From: Ahaetulla prasina
Taxonomy: Eukaryota; Chordata; Lepidosauria; Squamata; Colubridae
Length of the DNA: 64,000 nucleotides
Reading direction: 5' to 3'
Assembly: GCF_028640845.1 (NCBI RefSeq)
Contig: NC_080543.1
Coordinates: 124,001-188,000 of the forward strand
Shown here in pieces: positions 41,313 through 52,633 of this stretch. The number at the start of each line of letters is the position of its first letter. Position 1 is the first letter of the stretch. Under the pieces are notes generated by a model. It saw only the letters and a list, made by a program, of their open reading frames with translations, did not search any database and was not told where the DNA came from. The translations under genes and the position numbers were made by a program.

Positions 41313-41333
41313 GTCTATCCCATTCAAAACAAG

Positions 41334-41925
41334 AGAATAATAGAATTGGAAGGAAACTTGTAGGTCATCTAGTCCAACCCCCTCAATCAAGCAGGAGACC
41401 CTATCCCATTCCCTACAAGTGGCTGTCCAATCTTTTCTTAAAAACCTCCAGTGATGAAGCACCCACAACTTCTGGTAGCCAGTTGTTCCACTGGTTAATT
41501 TTCCTTGCTGTTAGGAAGTTTCCCCTTTGCTCCAGGTTGCTTCTCTCCTTGATTAGTTTTCATCTGTTGCTTCTTGTCCTGCCTTCAGGGGCTTTGGAGA
41601 ATAACTTGACCCCCTCTTCTTTGGGGCAGCCCCTCAAATACTGGAATCCTTCTATCAAGCCCTTCTTTTCTCTAGACAACCAAACCCAAATCCTGCAACT
41701 ATTCTTCACATGTTTTACCGTCCAGGCCTTTCATTACCTTAGTTGCTCTTCTCTGCACTTCCCCCCCCCCCACCAAAGTCTCAACCTCTTTTTTGTAACC
41801 TGGTGACCAAAACTGGACGCAGAATATTCCAGGTGGGGCCTTACTAAGGCTTTACAAAGCGGTACTAACACTTCACGTGATTTAAATTCTGTGCCTCTTC
41901 TGTTCAAATCGCCAGTACCGATTCC
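41334..41925 (-). mobile_element. CR1 3' fragment, minus strand, long
   Basis: A long reversed CR1 end, from AATAGAATTGGAAGGAAAC through the FSKAPEG-encoding segment to ACTTCACGTGATTTAAATTC. A C run at 41761-41771 is a slippage expansion. Confidence 0.9.
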
Positions 41926-42295
41926 AGAAGCTTTATTTAACCTCCTTATAAAATAGACTAATGAGCCACAGGGAGAGGGAGAGAGAGATAGGATATCCTT
42001 GAACCGATACGAATCGTGCGGTGATATTTTCTTCTCTTTTCTTCTTCCTCCCTTCCGGCGGCCAAGCTCCTGGGGCCGAAGGCACAGATAATCAAAAGAT
42101 GACATTTGGCTAGAATTGAATCTTCAGCTGTCGGTTCTCACCTCTGCTGTGATTTCACATCTGACCTGAGAGGCTTTGTAGAAAGACCCCTGCTTGTTAG
42201 AGCTTGGCCCAGCTTCCCATCTGAAGCCGAGAACGGGCAGAGGAGGGACCGGAGGCAGCCTGAGGCGGCAGGGATGGATAAGGGCGAATACCTGT
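41926..42295. other. Unclassified sequence
   Basis: No gene or repeat recognised. Confidence 0.5.
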
Positions 42296-42425
42296 AGCTC
42301 AGGTGTAGGATGAGGGCAGAGGATCTTTCTCCGAGCTTGTGGGTTGGTATGCGAACGTTTTGTTACCAGGCTAGGTCACATCCTCAGCAGAGTTTAGGGC
42401 GTGTCGGTTTTCCTAGCTGTTTATA
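42296..42425 (-). mobile_element. Penelope-like terminal repeat, second subfamily, minus strand
   Basis: On the minus strand the order is CTGAGGA (42387-42381), a GTGACC...GGTAAC hairpin and ACGTTCG, followed by CCACAAGCTCGGAG. The catalytic-core GAAA is mutated to AAAA in this copy, so a ribozyme would be dead. Confidence 0.6.
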
Positions 42426-42790
42426 AGGGCTTCCTGTGGTTAGGAGGTCTTGTGATGGGAAGGTCACGTCAGGTGAGGGCCACAACAGGTGAAGCTCTTG
42501 CGAGGGGTCTTGTGAGGTGCCAGGGGTGAGTCTCAACAGATGAGGGTTTTATGAGGATTGGGATGGACCTTTTGATGGGTCAGGTGAGGGTCTCATCAGG
42601 GGAGGGAGTCTTGTGATTGGTGAGGTGAGGGTCTTGTGATAGAGCACAGCCAAGAGCACTGATCCTTAACCAACCTATGCAAGGTCAGCCCCAACCAGCA
42701 CTTCACCTCCCAATGACCCTCAACTGACGTGACCTCCTCATCACAGGACCCACCACAAGACCCTCACTGGTGACCCTCACTTCACCCATC
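42426..42790. repeat. Degenerate GGGTCTTGTGA / TCACAAGACCCTCAC minisatellite
   Basis: Irregular repeats of GAGGGTCTTGTGATGG-type sequence that switch to the reverse complement (ACCCTCAC, CACAAGACCC) near 42700. The block continues on the far side of the hAT MITE to 43220. Confidence 0.75.
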
Positions 42791-42797
42791 AGAAGAC

Positions 42798-43081
42798 CAG
42801 GGGTGAAATGCTACCGGTTCGCTCGGGTTTGGGAAAATCAGTAGTGATAAAAATTACCAGTTCGGGCGAACCGGTAGTAAAAAAAAGAGCTACTGGTTCC
42901 TCCAAACCGGTATTTCCGATGATGCAGCGGAGTTTAGCTTGTCTAGAAAGGAGGAAATCCTGTGTGCCACAGCAGATCCCCATCCCCAGCTTCTACTTAC
43001 CTTCCCAAGCCTTCTTTTAGCACGCAGTGTGCATGCACAGCCAGCGAACTGGTAGCAAACCGGTTCAGATTTCACCATTGC
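42798..43081. mobile_element. hAT-like MITE, ACCGGT type
   Basis: Begins CAGGGGTGAAATGCTACCGG and ends CAGATTTCACCATTGC, with a perfect 8-bp duplication CAGAAGAC (42790-42797, 43082-43089). It splits the minisatellite. Confidence 0.85.
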
Positions 43082-43220
43082 CAGAAGACTCTCACCTGAC
43101 CTGACCCTCACCTGATGTGATCTCCCCATCACGAGACCCTCACTTGATCTGAGCCATCACGAGACCCTCACTTGATGAGACCCACAGCTGTCACATCACG
43201 AGACCCTCACCTGACCTGAC

Positions 43221-43990
43221 TTTATTTATTTTTTATTTATTTATTTATTTTGTCACAACATCATACAAAAAGATTATATAGTATATACACATATAAACAT
43301 ATATAGGAAGAAGAAAAGAAAAACAATAGGACAGGAACGGTAGGCACGTTTGTGCGCTTATGCACGCCCCTTATGGTCCTCTTAGGAATGGGGTGAGGTC
43401 AATAGTAGAAAGTTTTTGGTTAAAGCTGTTAGGATTATGGGAAGAGACCACAGAGTCAGGTAAAGTATTCCAAGCACTGATGATTCTGTTGCAGAAGTCG
43501 TATTTTCTGCAATCTAGATTAAAGCGGTTTACATTAAGTTTAAATCTATTGGTTGCCCTTGTATTATTGCAATTAAAGCTGAAGTAGTCTTTGACAGGAA
43601 GGACATTACAATAGATGATTCTGTGAGTTAAACTTAGGTCTTGTCGAAGGCGACGGAGTTCCAAGTTTTCTAAGCCTAGGATTTCAAGTCTGGTGGGATA
43701 AGGTATTTTGTTGTTTTCAGAGGAATGGAGAACTCTTCTTGTAAAATATTTCTGGACACGTTCAATTGTATTGATGTCAGAGATGTGGTGAGGGTTCCAA
43801 ACAGGTGAGCTGTATTCTAGAATTGGTCTAGCAAATGTTTTATATGCTCTGGTTAGTAGTGTGGTGTTTTTGGAAAAGAAGCTGCGCAAAATTAGGTTTA
43901 CAACTCTTAGAGCTTTTTTTGCTATGTAGTTGCAGTGGGCTTTGGCACTTAGATCATTTGACATGAAAACTCCAAGGTCTTTAACGGGAT
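43221..43990 (-). mobile_element. CR1-like LINE 3' portion, copy A
   Basis: The minus strand encodes VKDLGVFMSNDLSAKAHCNY, LEYSSPVWNPHHISD, YPTRLEILGLENLELRRLRQ and FCNRIISAWNTLPDSVV, the C-terminal end of a CR1/Jockey-group ORF2. The frame from 44069 to 43371 has no stop. A 3' UTR ends in a TTTA/AAAT tail at 43221-43253. It contains the 11-bp direct repeat GATGATTCTGT at 43479 and 43614 that explains the array at 44781. Confidence 0.85.
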
Positions 43991-44059
43991 GGGATGACTT
44001 CCCCATCACAACCTCCCCTACTGACCACCCAAAGCCCTTATGAGCAGAAAAAAACACAA

Positions 44060-44160
44060 ACACTGACATCCCTTAAACTCCGCTGAAGACGTTACCTAGA
44101 CCGGTAACGAAACGTTCGGAAGCCAACTCACAAGCTCGGAGGAGGAACCTCCGCCCTCCG
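44060..44160 (+). mobile_element. Penelope-like terminal repeat, second subfamily, plus strand
   Basis: AAACTCCGCTGAAGACGTTACC then CGGTAACGAAACGTTCGG and CCAACTCACAAGCTCGGAGG, an inverted counterpart of 42296-42425. Confidence 0.65.
44079..44120 (+). ncRNA. Hammerhead-ribozyme-like motif, second subfamily
   Basis: TCCG (44079-44082) pairs with CGGA (44117-44120) as helix I. CTGAAGA (44083-44089) is the CUGANGA box. GTTACC (44091-44096) pairs perfectly with GGTAAC (44103-44108). GAAA is at 44109-44112 and ACGU is the minimal helix III with a GUU triplet. The same extra pyrimidine after the CUGANGA box (C44090) occurs here as at 6173. Confidence 0.55.
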
Positions 44161-44358
44161 CGACGGATAATTTCGGAAAGCGATATCCTGCTTCTCGTTT
44201 TGCAAAGAACAGAAGTGCCCATTTTCAACCTCCGGCTGTCCAAATGTTGTGGGGGGGCGGGGGAATCAAAGCGTCTTAATCGTTAGATCATGGAGTTAAT
44301 TAAAACCCGCAGCAATGGAGCTAAGAATGCAAATTAAAAGAAATGGGGGGGGAGGGGA

Positions 44359-44494
44359 AAAAGGAAGGAAGAAACAGAGGCGCGAAAGGATCTCACTTGC
44401 CAGTGATAAAGAAACCCCCCCACCCAATATTCAAGAGAAGAGAATATCTCTGTGAAAATGCTGCCTCCGTGGGAAAAAAAAATATCTATCTACA
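44359..44494. repeat. Direct duplication, left copy
   Basis: The segment GGAAGGAAGAAACAGAGGCG through CCGTGGGAAAAAAAAATATC recurs at 46112-46246 after the tandem array with only small indels. Confidence 0.9.
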
Positions 44495-44539
44495 GGTAGT
44501 CCTTGGCTTGCAACCATTCGTTTAACGACCATTCAAATT

Positions 44540-46111
44540 TATTTTTATTTATTTTGTCACAACATCATACAAAAGATTATGTAGTATATACACATATAAT
44601 CATATATAGGAAGAAGAAAAGAAAAACAATAGGACAGGAACGGTAGGCACGTTTGTGCGCTTATGCACGCCTTATGGTCCTCTTAGGAATGGGGTGAGGT
44701 CAATAGTAGAAAGTTTTTGGTTAAAGCTTTTAGGATTATGGGAAGAGACCACAGAGTCAGGTAAAGTATTCCAAGCACTGATGATTCTGTTGCAGAAGTC
44801 ATATTTTCTGCAATCTAGATTAAAGCGGTTTACATTAAGTTTAAATCTATTGGTTGCCCTTGTATTATTGCAATTAAAGCTGAAGTAGTCTTTGACAGGA
44901 AGGACATTACAATAGATGATTCTGTTGCAGAAGTCATATTTTCTGCAATCTAGATTAAAGCGGTTTACATTAAGTTTAAATCTATTGGTTGCCCTTGTAT
45001 TATTGCAATTAAAGCTGAAGTAGTCTTTGACAGGAAGGACATTACAATAGATGATTCTGTTGCAGAAGTCATATTTTCTGCAATCTAGATTAAAGCGGTT
45101 TACATTAAGTTTAAATCTATTGGTTGCCCTTGTATTATTGCAATTAAAGCTGAAGTAGTCTTTGACAGGAAGGACATTACAATAGATGATTCTGTTGCAG
45201 AAGTCATATTTTCTGCAATCTAGATTAAAGCGGTTTACATTAAGTTTAAATCTATTGGTTGCCCTTGTATTATTGCAATTAAAGCTGAAGTAGTCTTTGA
45301 CAGGAAGGACATTACAATAGATGATTCTGTTGCAGAAGTCATATTTTCTGCAATCTAGATTAAAGCGGTTTACATTAAGTTTAAATCTATTGGTTGCCCT
45401 TGTATTATTGCAATTAAAGCTGAAGTAGTCTTTGACAGGAAGGACATTACAATAGATGATTCTGTTGCAGAAGTCATATTTTCTGCAATCTAGATTAAAG
45501 CGGTTTACATTAAGTTTAAATCTATTGGTTGCCCTTGTATTATTGCAATTAAAGCTGAAGTAGTCTTTGACAGGAAGGACATTACAATAGATGATTCTGT
45601 TGCAGAAGTCATATTTTCTGCAATCTAGATTAAAGCGGTTTACATTAAGTTTAAATCTATTGGTTGCCCTTGTATTATTGCAATTAAAGCTGAAGTAGTC
45701 TTTGACAGGAAGGACATTACAATAGATGATTCTGTTGCAGAAGTCATATTTTCTGCAATCTAGATTAAAGCGGTTTACATTAAGTTTAAATCTATTGGTT
45801 GCCCTTGTATTATTGCAATTAAAGCTGAAGTAGTCTTTGACAGGAAGGACATTACAATAGATGATTCTGTTGCAGAAGTCATATTTTCTGCAATCTAGAT
45901 TAAAGCGGTTTACATTAAGTTTAAATCTATTGGTTGCCCTTGTATTATTGCAATTAAAGCTGAAGTAGTCTTTGACAGGAAGGACATTACAATAGATGAT
46001 TCTGTTGCAGAAGTCATATTTTCTGCAATCTAGATTAAAGCGGTTTACATTAAGTTTAAATCTATTGGTTGCCCTTGTATTATTGCAATTAAAGCTGAAG
46101 TAGTCTTTGAC

Positions 46112-46118
<7 letters not shown>
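44540..46118 (-). mobile_element. CR1-like LINE 3' end, copy B, with internal tandem array
   Basis: Copy B has the same 3' UTR and C-terminal coding end as copy A. It turns into a tandem array at 44781 and never reaches the upstream part of the LINE. Confidence 0.85.
44781..46118 (-). repeat. 135-bp tandem array, about 10 near-identical units
   Basis: ATGATTCTGTTGCAGAAGTC recurs at 44781, 44916, 45051, 45186, 45321, 45456, 45591, 45726, 45861 and 45996, exactly 135 bp apart, with no differences that I could see between units. Each unit equals 45 codons of the LINE frame (minus strand VKDYFSFNCNNTRATNRFKL onward), so a 501-codon repetitive frame stays open (46177 to 44672). It is a by-product of LINE sequence and not a host protein. 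Confidence 0.95.
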
Positions 46119-46355
<237 letters not shown>

Positions 46356-46435
46356 ATCTGTTAAAAAATAAGTTCTGCTTAGCAACATAAATTTTGGCCT
46401 CAATGATGGTCGTAAGTCGAGGACTACCTGCATAT

Positions 46436-46924
46436 CTTCTGAAGCGGCTCCCAAATCTGGTTTCATTTTATGACGCTAGGAATGCCAAGCCAGCAAGCAC
46501 GTTTCTATATATGATTTACATTTCCCTGCCGCTTGCAAATCCTGGGACTCTTAATTCTGAAAAAACATCTGGAGGTCACCAGGCTGGGAACATCTGCTCT
46601 CAGCTAAGGCACCTCGGGGGCTGACAGAGACAGACTGCCGTGGGCTTTGCACACTCTAAACTGGTGGTCTCGGGTGGGGATCTTCGCCAGGAGTTAATTA
46701 AATGTCTGAACTGGCTAACGGCCAGGCGGCGAGCTCGTCAATCATGAGCAGAACTGGGATTCCTGTTCATGTGCAACAACCGGCTGCTGGTGTGGAGGGG
46801 AACATTTGTGCGATGCCTCACGCATGGACGGAAGGTCCCTTTGGTGAGACTTGAAAAAGCATCGTTCGGATGTTGGGATGCTCATAGCCTTGAAAGTGGG
46901 GAAACCGAGGCACAGAAAGCAAGA
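46436..46924. other. Unclassified sequence
   Basis: No gene or repeat recognised. Confidence 0.5.
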
Positions 46925-46929
46925 GAGAG

Positions 46930-47455
46930 AGTCGGGCAGGGAAGAGAATGATAGAGGGAGAGAGAGAGAGAGAGAGAGAGAAAGAAGGAAAGGGAGAGAG
47001 AAAGAGAATAAGAGAGAAACAGAGATGAAGAGAGTGGGAGAAAGAGAGGCAGAAAGAAGAAGATAGAGAGAAAGAGAGAAGGGGAGAGAAAGAGATAATG
47101 AGAGAGGGGGAGAAAGGGAGAGAAAGAAAGAGAGGGAAAGGGAGAGAGAAAGAAAATAAAAGAAAGAAAATGAGAAAGAGAGAGGGAGGGAGAGGAGGAG
47201 GAAGAGAAGGAAAAAGGGACAGAGGGAGAGAGAAAGAGAGGGGGGAGACAGAGGAAGAGAGGGAGGGCAAGAAGGAGAGGAAGAAGAGGGGGAGGGAGAG
47301 AGAGAAAGAAAGGAAGAGAGGACAGAGAGAGAGAAGAAGAGATGGAGGGAGAGAGAGACAAAGAAAGTGAGAAGGACAGAGAGGGAGAGGGAGAAAGAGA
47401 GAGAGAGAGAGAGGAAAAAAGAAAGTGAGAAGGGGAGAGAGGGAGAAGACGAGTG
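46930..47455. repeat. (GA)n-rich low-complexity tract
   Basis: About 525 bp of GAGAGAAAG-type sequence; open frames within it are compositional. Confidence 0.95.
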
Positions 47456-48315
47456 GGAGGGATGTTTGTGTTATGCTTCTCCCAACTCTGGAATTTCAAA
47501 CAAGGCCTCCTGGCCTTTCGCCCTCCCTGCCAATTTCATTCCGTCTCCACGTAGCTCCGAGTGTCGACTTGGGATCTCGGCGTTTTTGCTGAGCCTGGTC
47601 GATTCCTTCCCGCTGGACGGTAAAAAGAACAAACCATTTGATGCTCCTCTGAAGAGTAGATGAAAAGCGGCCGCTTGGCCCGCAGCACCAATCACGAATC
47701 AAATCTGCGCTAAGACAGGAACCATCAGAAAACACAGCCGCCTTCTTGACAAATCAAAGGCAACTGGAAAAAAAGCCGATGGGAGGCACCAGGTGTCTCC
47801 ACCTCATCCTTGATGACCCTGGCAAGAATTGGTAAGCCCGTCCCCATCAAACACACCTGGTGAAATGAGGCTCATCATCACCCAGAATCGGAAGTCACAA
47901 AATGACCGGACAATAACAACCGTGAATGGACAGCGGTTGACAAATAGGAAACATTACTATGTTCTTCTGAGTTTGTCACTCCAGCTGAGAAACAGCTGCG
48001 CAAGGAAGAGATTGACTGACCATCCTTGGTGGAGGTTATCCAAACTGTAGGTGGTCCCCGGTGGGGTGGGATGACCTTCTTCTGGTCCTCTGCCCACTGA
48101 TGGGATGGATTCCAACCGTCCTCCTTCTCCTGCCTGGGCTGATTGAGAAGGATGGAAGATCTTTGAAGGCCAGCAAGGTTGTCCTTCCGTTCTGCTCCTG
48201 GTCGAGAATGAGGCTGGAGAACCAAGTCAGGTAATCAGAAGATCCTTTAGCTGATGGTTCAAGGACTCCAAGAACTTCAGGCCATATTAGTAGTCGCTCA
48301 GAGGAAAAACACAAT
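47456..48315. other. Unclassified sequence
   Basis: No transposon or gene recognised in about 860 bp. Confidence 0.45.
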
Positions 48316-48590
48316 GACTCTTGTGTTAGAAGGGAGTTGGAGGTGAATCTAACCAGGATACCTTCTTCAGGTGAGACTACAATTGGGTGTTCCTGTAACT
48401 GAAGCTGTGTTAGAAGGAAGGTGAATCTAGCCATTTTATCTTCTTCACAAATGAAACCACAATTGGTTGCTTCCTGTAACTTGAGTCTGTTTAGAAGGAA
48501 GTTAGAGACGAATCTAACCATGATACCTTCTTCAAATGAAAGCGCAACTGGGTGTTCCTGTAACTTGTTCCTGTTTAGAAGGCAACTGTT
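48316..48590 (-). repeat. 81-84-bp degenerate tandem repeat
   Basis: TCCTGTAACT recurs at 48391, 48472 and 48556, with ATACCTTCTTCA-like blocks between. On the minus strand the units stay in frame (KLQEHPVALSFEEGIMVRFV, LQEHPIVVSPEEGILVRFTS) within a 248-codon frame (48782-48036) that starts in CR1 sequence. Family unknown. Confidence 0.7.
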
Positions 48591-48745
48591 CAGTTTCCAT
48601 CCGTTGCTTCTTGTCCTTCCTTCAGGTGCTTTGGAAAAGAGGTCAACCCCCTCTTCTTTGGGGCAGCCCCTCCGATATTGGAAGACTGCCATCATGTCCC
48701 CCCCACCAGTCCTTGTTAGATATTTTCTTTCCCAGTTTCCAACTT
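48586..48745 (-). mobile_element. CR1 fragment, minus strand
   Basis: Reversed coding end (MMAVFQYRRGCPKEEGVDLF and APEGRTRSNGWKL) without its 3' UTR; it joins the tandem repeat directly. Confidence 0.8.
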
Positions 48746-49524
48746 CCAGGCCAGACCTCAGAGGGACTAACTGAGAATGCAATTCAGTTTATTTCCCAGC
48801 TGTCCAGGAGCTCTCTCCCACATCTACATCATGGTTTGGCGTGTCCAAATTCTACACACAGTGACAATCCAAGACAGGTGTTGTGGCTAAGAGATGTTCT
48901 ACTGTTGATCTTTCAGGAGGAGGAAATTTTGCATTCTTCTGCATAGTTGCACACCAGGCCCTTTCAAGAGTATAATTCAGGGCAGTTGATTTACGAAGGA
49001 CTCATAATGACGCTTTGGATCTCGGCTTGCAGAAAAAAGAATTTAATTAAAATACATATGTGTGTGTGTGTGTGTGTGTGCCCACGGAGGGCTTCTGCCC
49101 GTGGGACCTTCGTCAGAAATTGCGTTCTGCCGAAACAGATCCTTTCTCGCTTCGCTTTGTGATGGAATTACGACACGAACAAAGCGCTCTCCAATTCCGT
49201 GCGAGTGTGCTTGGGTGTACAAGACAAAAACGCTGCGAGAGCCTGAATCACCCCTCATTTTATTGCTCTGAATACAATCAAAGACATAATTTCAGAGTGG
49301 CAAATGGCGCACAAACGGTTGGAGGGGTTTTAAGTCTTTGCATTCGACCCCGGAGTCATTTCTGTGAAGATGTGGGCGGCCGTATCAATGCTCTAATTAA
49401 CTAAATGAATAAATTCCACAGACCTACGAAAAATGGCAGAGAAACGGAGGAAAGAGTTTGAGGAAGAGAAGACAGAGATGCTAACAAGACTAACGGTCGG
49501 GTTTTGAATCCAGACCGAGAAAGT
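48746..49524. other. Unclassified sequence with (GT)n
   Basis: (GT)n at 49057-49080, followed by about 440 bp that look single copy. No gene recognised. Confidence 0.45.
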
Positions 49525-49931
49525 ACAGGCGGGTCCTCGACTTACGACCACAATTGAGCCCAAAATTTATGTTGCAAAGTGAGACATTGCTTCAGTGGGG
49601 TTTGCCCCCGTTTTACGACCTTTCTTGCTACAGTTGTTAAGTACATCACTGAAGTCGTTAAGTTAGCAACATTGGTCATTAAGTGAATCTGGTTTCCCCG
49701 TGGACTCTGCTTGCCAGAAGGTCGCAAAAGGGAATCACGTGACCCCAGGGACGCTGCAACCGTCGTAAATATGAGCCGGTGGCTAAGGGCCCAAGTTCTG
49801 ATCACGTGACCCTGAGGATGCGGCAACGGTTGCAAGCGTGAAAAACGGTCCTAAGTCACTTTCTTCAGTGCTGTTGTAACTTCGAGCGGTCACTAAATGA
49901 ATGGTTTAGTGCTAAGTCGAGGACTCCATGT
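49525..49931. mobile_element. Tigger-like MITE, full length
   Basis: ACAGGCGGGTCCTCGACTTAC to CTAAGTCGAGGACTCCATG with TA flanks. Confidence 0.85.
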
Positions 49932-50371
49932 ATAGCTTTACAATACAAGGAATCCCGACGTATTTAGCCTCGGTTTCCTAGTCAGGTCTACCTTGAAGGA
50001 CTGAGGGAAACACAAGGAGACGGTGAGATGTTTCTGACTTCCTAACTTCTCCCACAAAAATGTTGCTTCCCTTCCTTCCCGGACTCACAACGCATGTTGT
50101 GTCGCAGAGCGTCTTGCTTGGACTTTGGCTTGTTGCAAGTTTCGCCCGCTGGGTTTTGTAAAAAGAGGTTAAGTGTGACGGACAAAGCCAGTCCATGACC
50201 AGGTGGACATTGGCAGGACTTCTTCTGCCCTTGCACCTCAACCTGGAAGACCAAAGAAGCTTGAATTCTAACCACGGTTCGGTTAGAACCAAAGGGAGCC
50301 ATGTAGGTTTAGAACGGCTCTGATTAAAACCGTCTTGTTGTGTGAACACAGCTTACTGGGGTCAGCTTGTA
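49932..50371. other. Unclassified sequence
   Basis: No gene or repeat recognised. Confidence 0.5.
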
Positions 50372-50975
50372 GAATAGAATAGAATTTTATTGGCCAAGTG
50401 TGATTGGACGCACAAGGAATTTGTCTTGGTGCAGAGGCTCTCAGTGTACATAAAAGAAAAGATACGTCATCAAGGTACAACATTTACAACACAATTGATG
50501 ATCAATATATCAATATAAATCATAAGGATTGCCAGCAACAAGTTACAGTCATACAGTCATAAATGGAAAGAGATGGGTGATGGAAACTATGAGAAGATTA
50601 ATAGTAATGCAGATTCAGTAAATAGTCTGACAGTGTTGAGGGAATTATTTGTTTAGCAGAGTGATGGCCTTTGGGAAAAACCTGTTCTTGTGTCTAGTTG
50701 TTCTGGTGTGCAGTGCTCTATAGCGTCGTTTTGAGGGTAGGAGTTGAAACAGTTCATGTCCAGGATGCGAAGGGTCTGTAAATATTTTCACGGCCCTCTT
50801 CTTGATTCATGCAGTATACAGGTCCTCAATGGAAGACAGGTTGGTAGCCATTGTTTTTTCTGCCGTTCTAATTATCCTCTGAAGTCTGTGTTTTTCTTGT
50901 TGGGTTGCAGAACCGAACCAGACAGTTATAGAGGTGCAAATGACAGACTCAATAATTTCTCTGTAGAATTGTGGT
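50372..50975 (-). mobile_element. CR1-L3 LINE 3' end, minus strand
   Basis: Short AATAG tail (50372-50385), 3' UTR, then the reversed coding end (CTSITVWFGSATQQEKHRLQ and IIRTAEK visible on the minus strand). Confidence 0.88.
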
Positions 50976-51038
50976 TCTTTAGTGCTGGGTACAATAAGCC
51001 AGTATTTGTCAAACTTGGTGACTTTAAGATATGTGGAC

Positions 51039-51218
51039 CGGTAGTGGGTTTCACTTACCTTTGCTACCAGTTTGTAACTGTGAGCGTGCGCGCACTGGGT
51101 GATTTTGCGCATGCGCAGAGCATCCGTGATGACTTCTGGGTGGGTGGGTGGAGCCTCCCACCGCCACCGCTGCTACCGATTTGCCCGAACCGGGCGAACC
51201 GGTAGAAACCCACCACTG
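51039..51218. mobile_element. hAT-like MITE, ACCGGT type, nested in another MITE
   Basis: A 180-bp element from CGGTAGTGGGTTTCACTTACC to GAAACCCACCACTG with a perfect 8-bp duplication ATGTGGAC (51031-51038, 51219-51226). ATGTGGAC belongs to the surrounding MITE arm (GATATGTGGACTTCAA). Confidence 0.92.
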
Positions 51219-51226
51219 ATGTGGAC

Positions 51227-52139
51227 TTCAAGTCCCAGAATTCTCCAGCCAGCCATGCGTGATAGAGTTGGAAGAGACCAGAAAGATAATCTAAGTCCAG
51301 TGCTTCTCAACCTGGGCCGCTTTAAGACACGTGGACTTCAAGTCCCAGAATTCCCCTGCCAGCCATGCATGATAGAGTTGGAAGAGGCCAGAAGGACCAT
51401 CTAAGTCCAGTGCTTCTCAACCTGGGCCGCTTTAAGACACGTGGACTTCAAGTCCCAGAATTCCCCTGCCAGCCATGCATGATAGAGTTGGAAGAGGCCA
51501 GAAGGACCATCTAAGTCCAGTGCTTCTCAACCTGGGCCACTTTAAGACACGTGGACTTCAAGTCCCAGAATTCCCCTGCCAGCCATGCATGATAGAGTTG
51601 GAAGAGACCAGAAAGATAATCTAAGTCCAGTGCTTCTCAACCTGGGCCGCTTTAAGACACGTGGACTTCAAGTCCCAGAATTCCCCTGCCAGCCATGCAT
51701 GATAGAGTTGGAAGAGGCCAGAAGGACCATCTAAGTCCAGTGCTTCTCAACCTGGGCCGCTTTAAGACACGTGGACTTCAAGTCCCAGAATTCCCCTGCC
51801 AGCCATGCATGATAGAGTTGGAAGAGACCAGAAAGATAATCTAAGTCCAGTGCTTCTCAACCTGGGCCGCTTTAAGACACGTGGACTTCAAGTCCCAGAA
51901 TTCCCCTGCCAGCCATGCATGATAGAGTTGGAAGAGGCCAGAAGGACCATCTAAGTCCAGTGCTTCTCAACCTGGGCCGCTTTAAGACACGTGGACTTCA
52001 AGTCCCAGAATTCCCCTGCCAGCCATGCATGATAGAGTTGGAAGAGGCCAGAAGGACCATCTAAGTCCAGTGCTTCTCAACCTGGGCCGCTTTAAGACAC
52101 GTGGACTTCAAGTCCCAGAATTCCCCTGCCAGACATGAA
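51227..52139 (+). repeat. 110-bp tandem array
   Basis: GTCCAGTGCTTCTCAACCTG recurs at 51295, 51405, 51515, 51625, 51735, 51845, 51955 and 52065, exactly 110 bp apart. Each unit joins a MITE arm (GGACTTCAAGTCCCAGAATTC) to GATAGAGTTGGAAGAGRCCAG, a reversed CR1 3'-end segment. GGCCAGAAGGACCAT and GACCAGAAAGATAAT variants are interspersed. Confidence 0.95.
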
Positions 52140-52149
52140 TGATAGAGTT

Positions 52150-52633
52150 GGAAGAGGGTGGATGGTCCTTATTTATTTACTTATTTATTTATTATTCACA
52201 TTTCTATACCGCCCTTCTCCGAAGGCTCAGGGCGGTTTACAGCCAAGTTAAAAAGACATATACAAAAATTAAAACACAATATTTGAAATTTAAAAATCTG
52301 AATCCATAGGCCGAATATTAAAATAACAAGTAATAAAACCACCCATTAAAAATTACCCTTAGGCCAACCCTGCTCGGTGAAACAAAAAAGTCTTGAGCTC
52401 GCGCTTAAAGGCCCGGAGGTCGGGAAGAAGGCGTAGCCCCAGAGGCAGTTCGTTCCATAGGGTAGGTGCCCCCACAGAGAAGGCTCTTCCCCTGGGGGCC
52501 GCCAGCCGACATTGTTTAGCTGACGGCACCCCGAGGAGACCCTCCCTGTGGGAGCGCACAGGTCGATGGGAGGCTATTGGCGGCAGTAGGCGGTCCCGTA
52601 AGTAACCTGGTCCCATGCCATGGAGCGCTTTAA
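52150..52633 (-). mobile_element. L2 LINE 3' end, copy 1
   Basis: A TTTA tail, the reversed L2 3' signature CCGCCCTTCTCCGAAGG, and a C-terminal coding end (minus strand HGMGPGYLRDRLLPPIASH, LWNELPLGLRLLPDLRAFKR) open over 91 codons. At 52627-52633 (GCTTTAA) it switches directly to the composite unit. Confidence 0.9.

Noticed and set aside
46818..47499. Ser/Leu/Pro frames on the minus strand
   Set aside because: Translation of the GA-rich tract.
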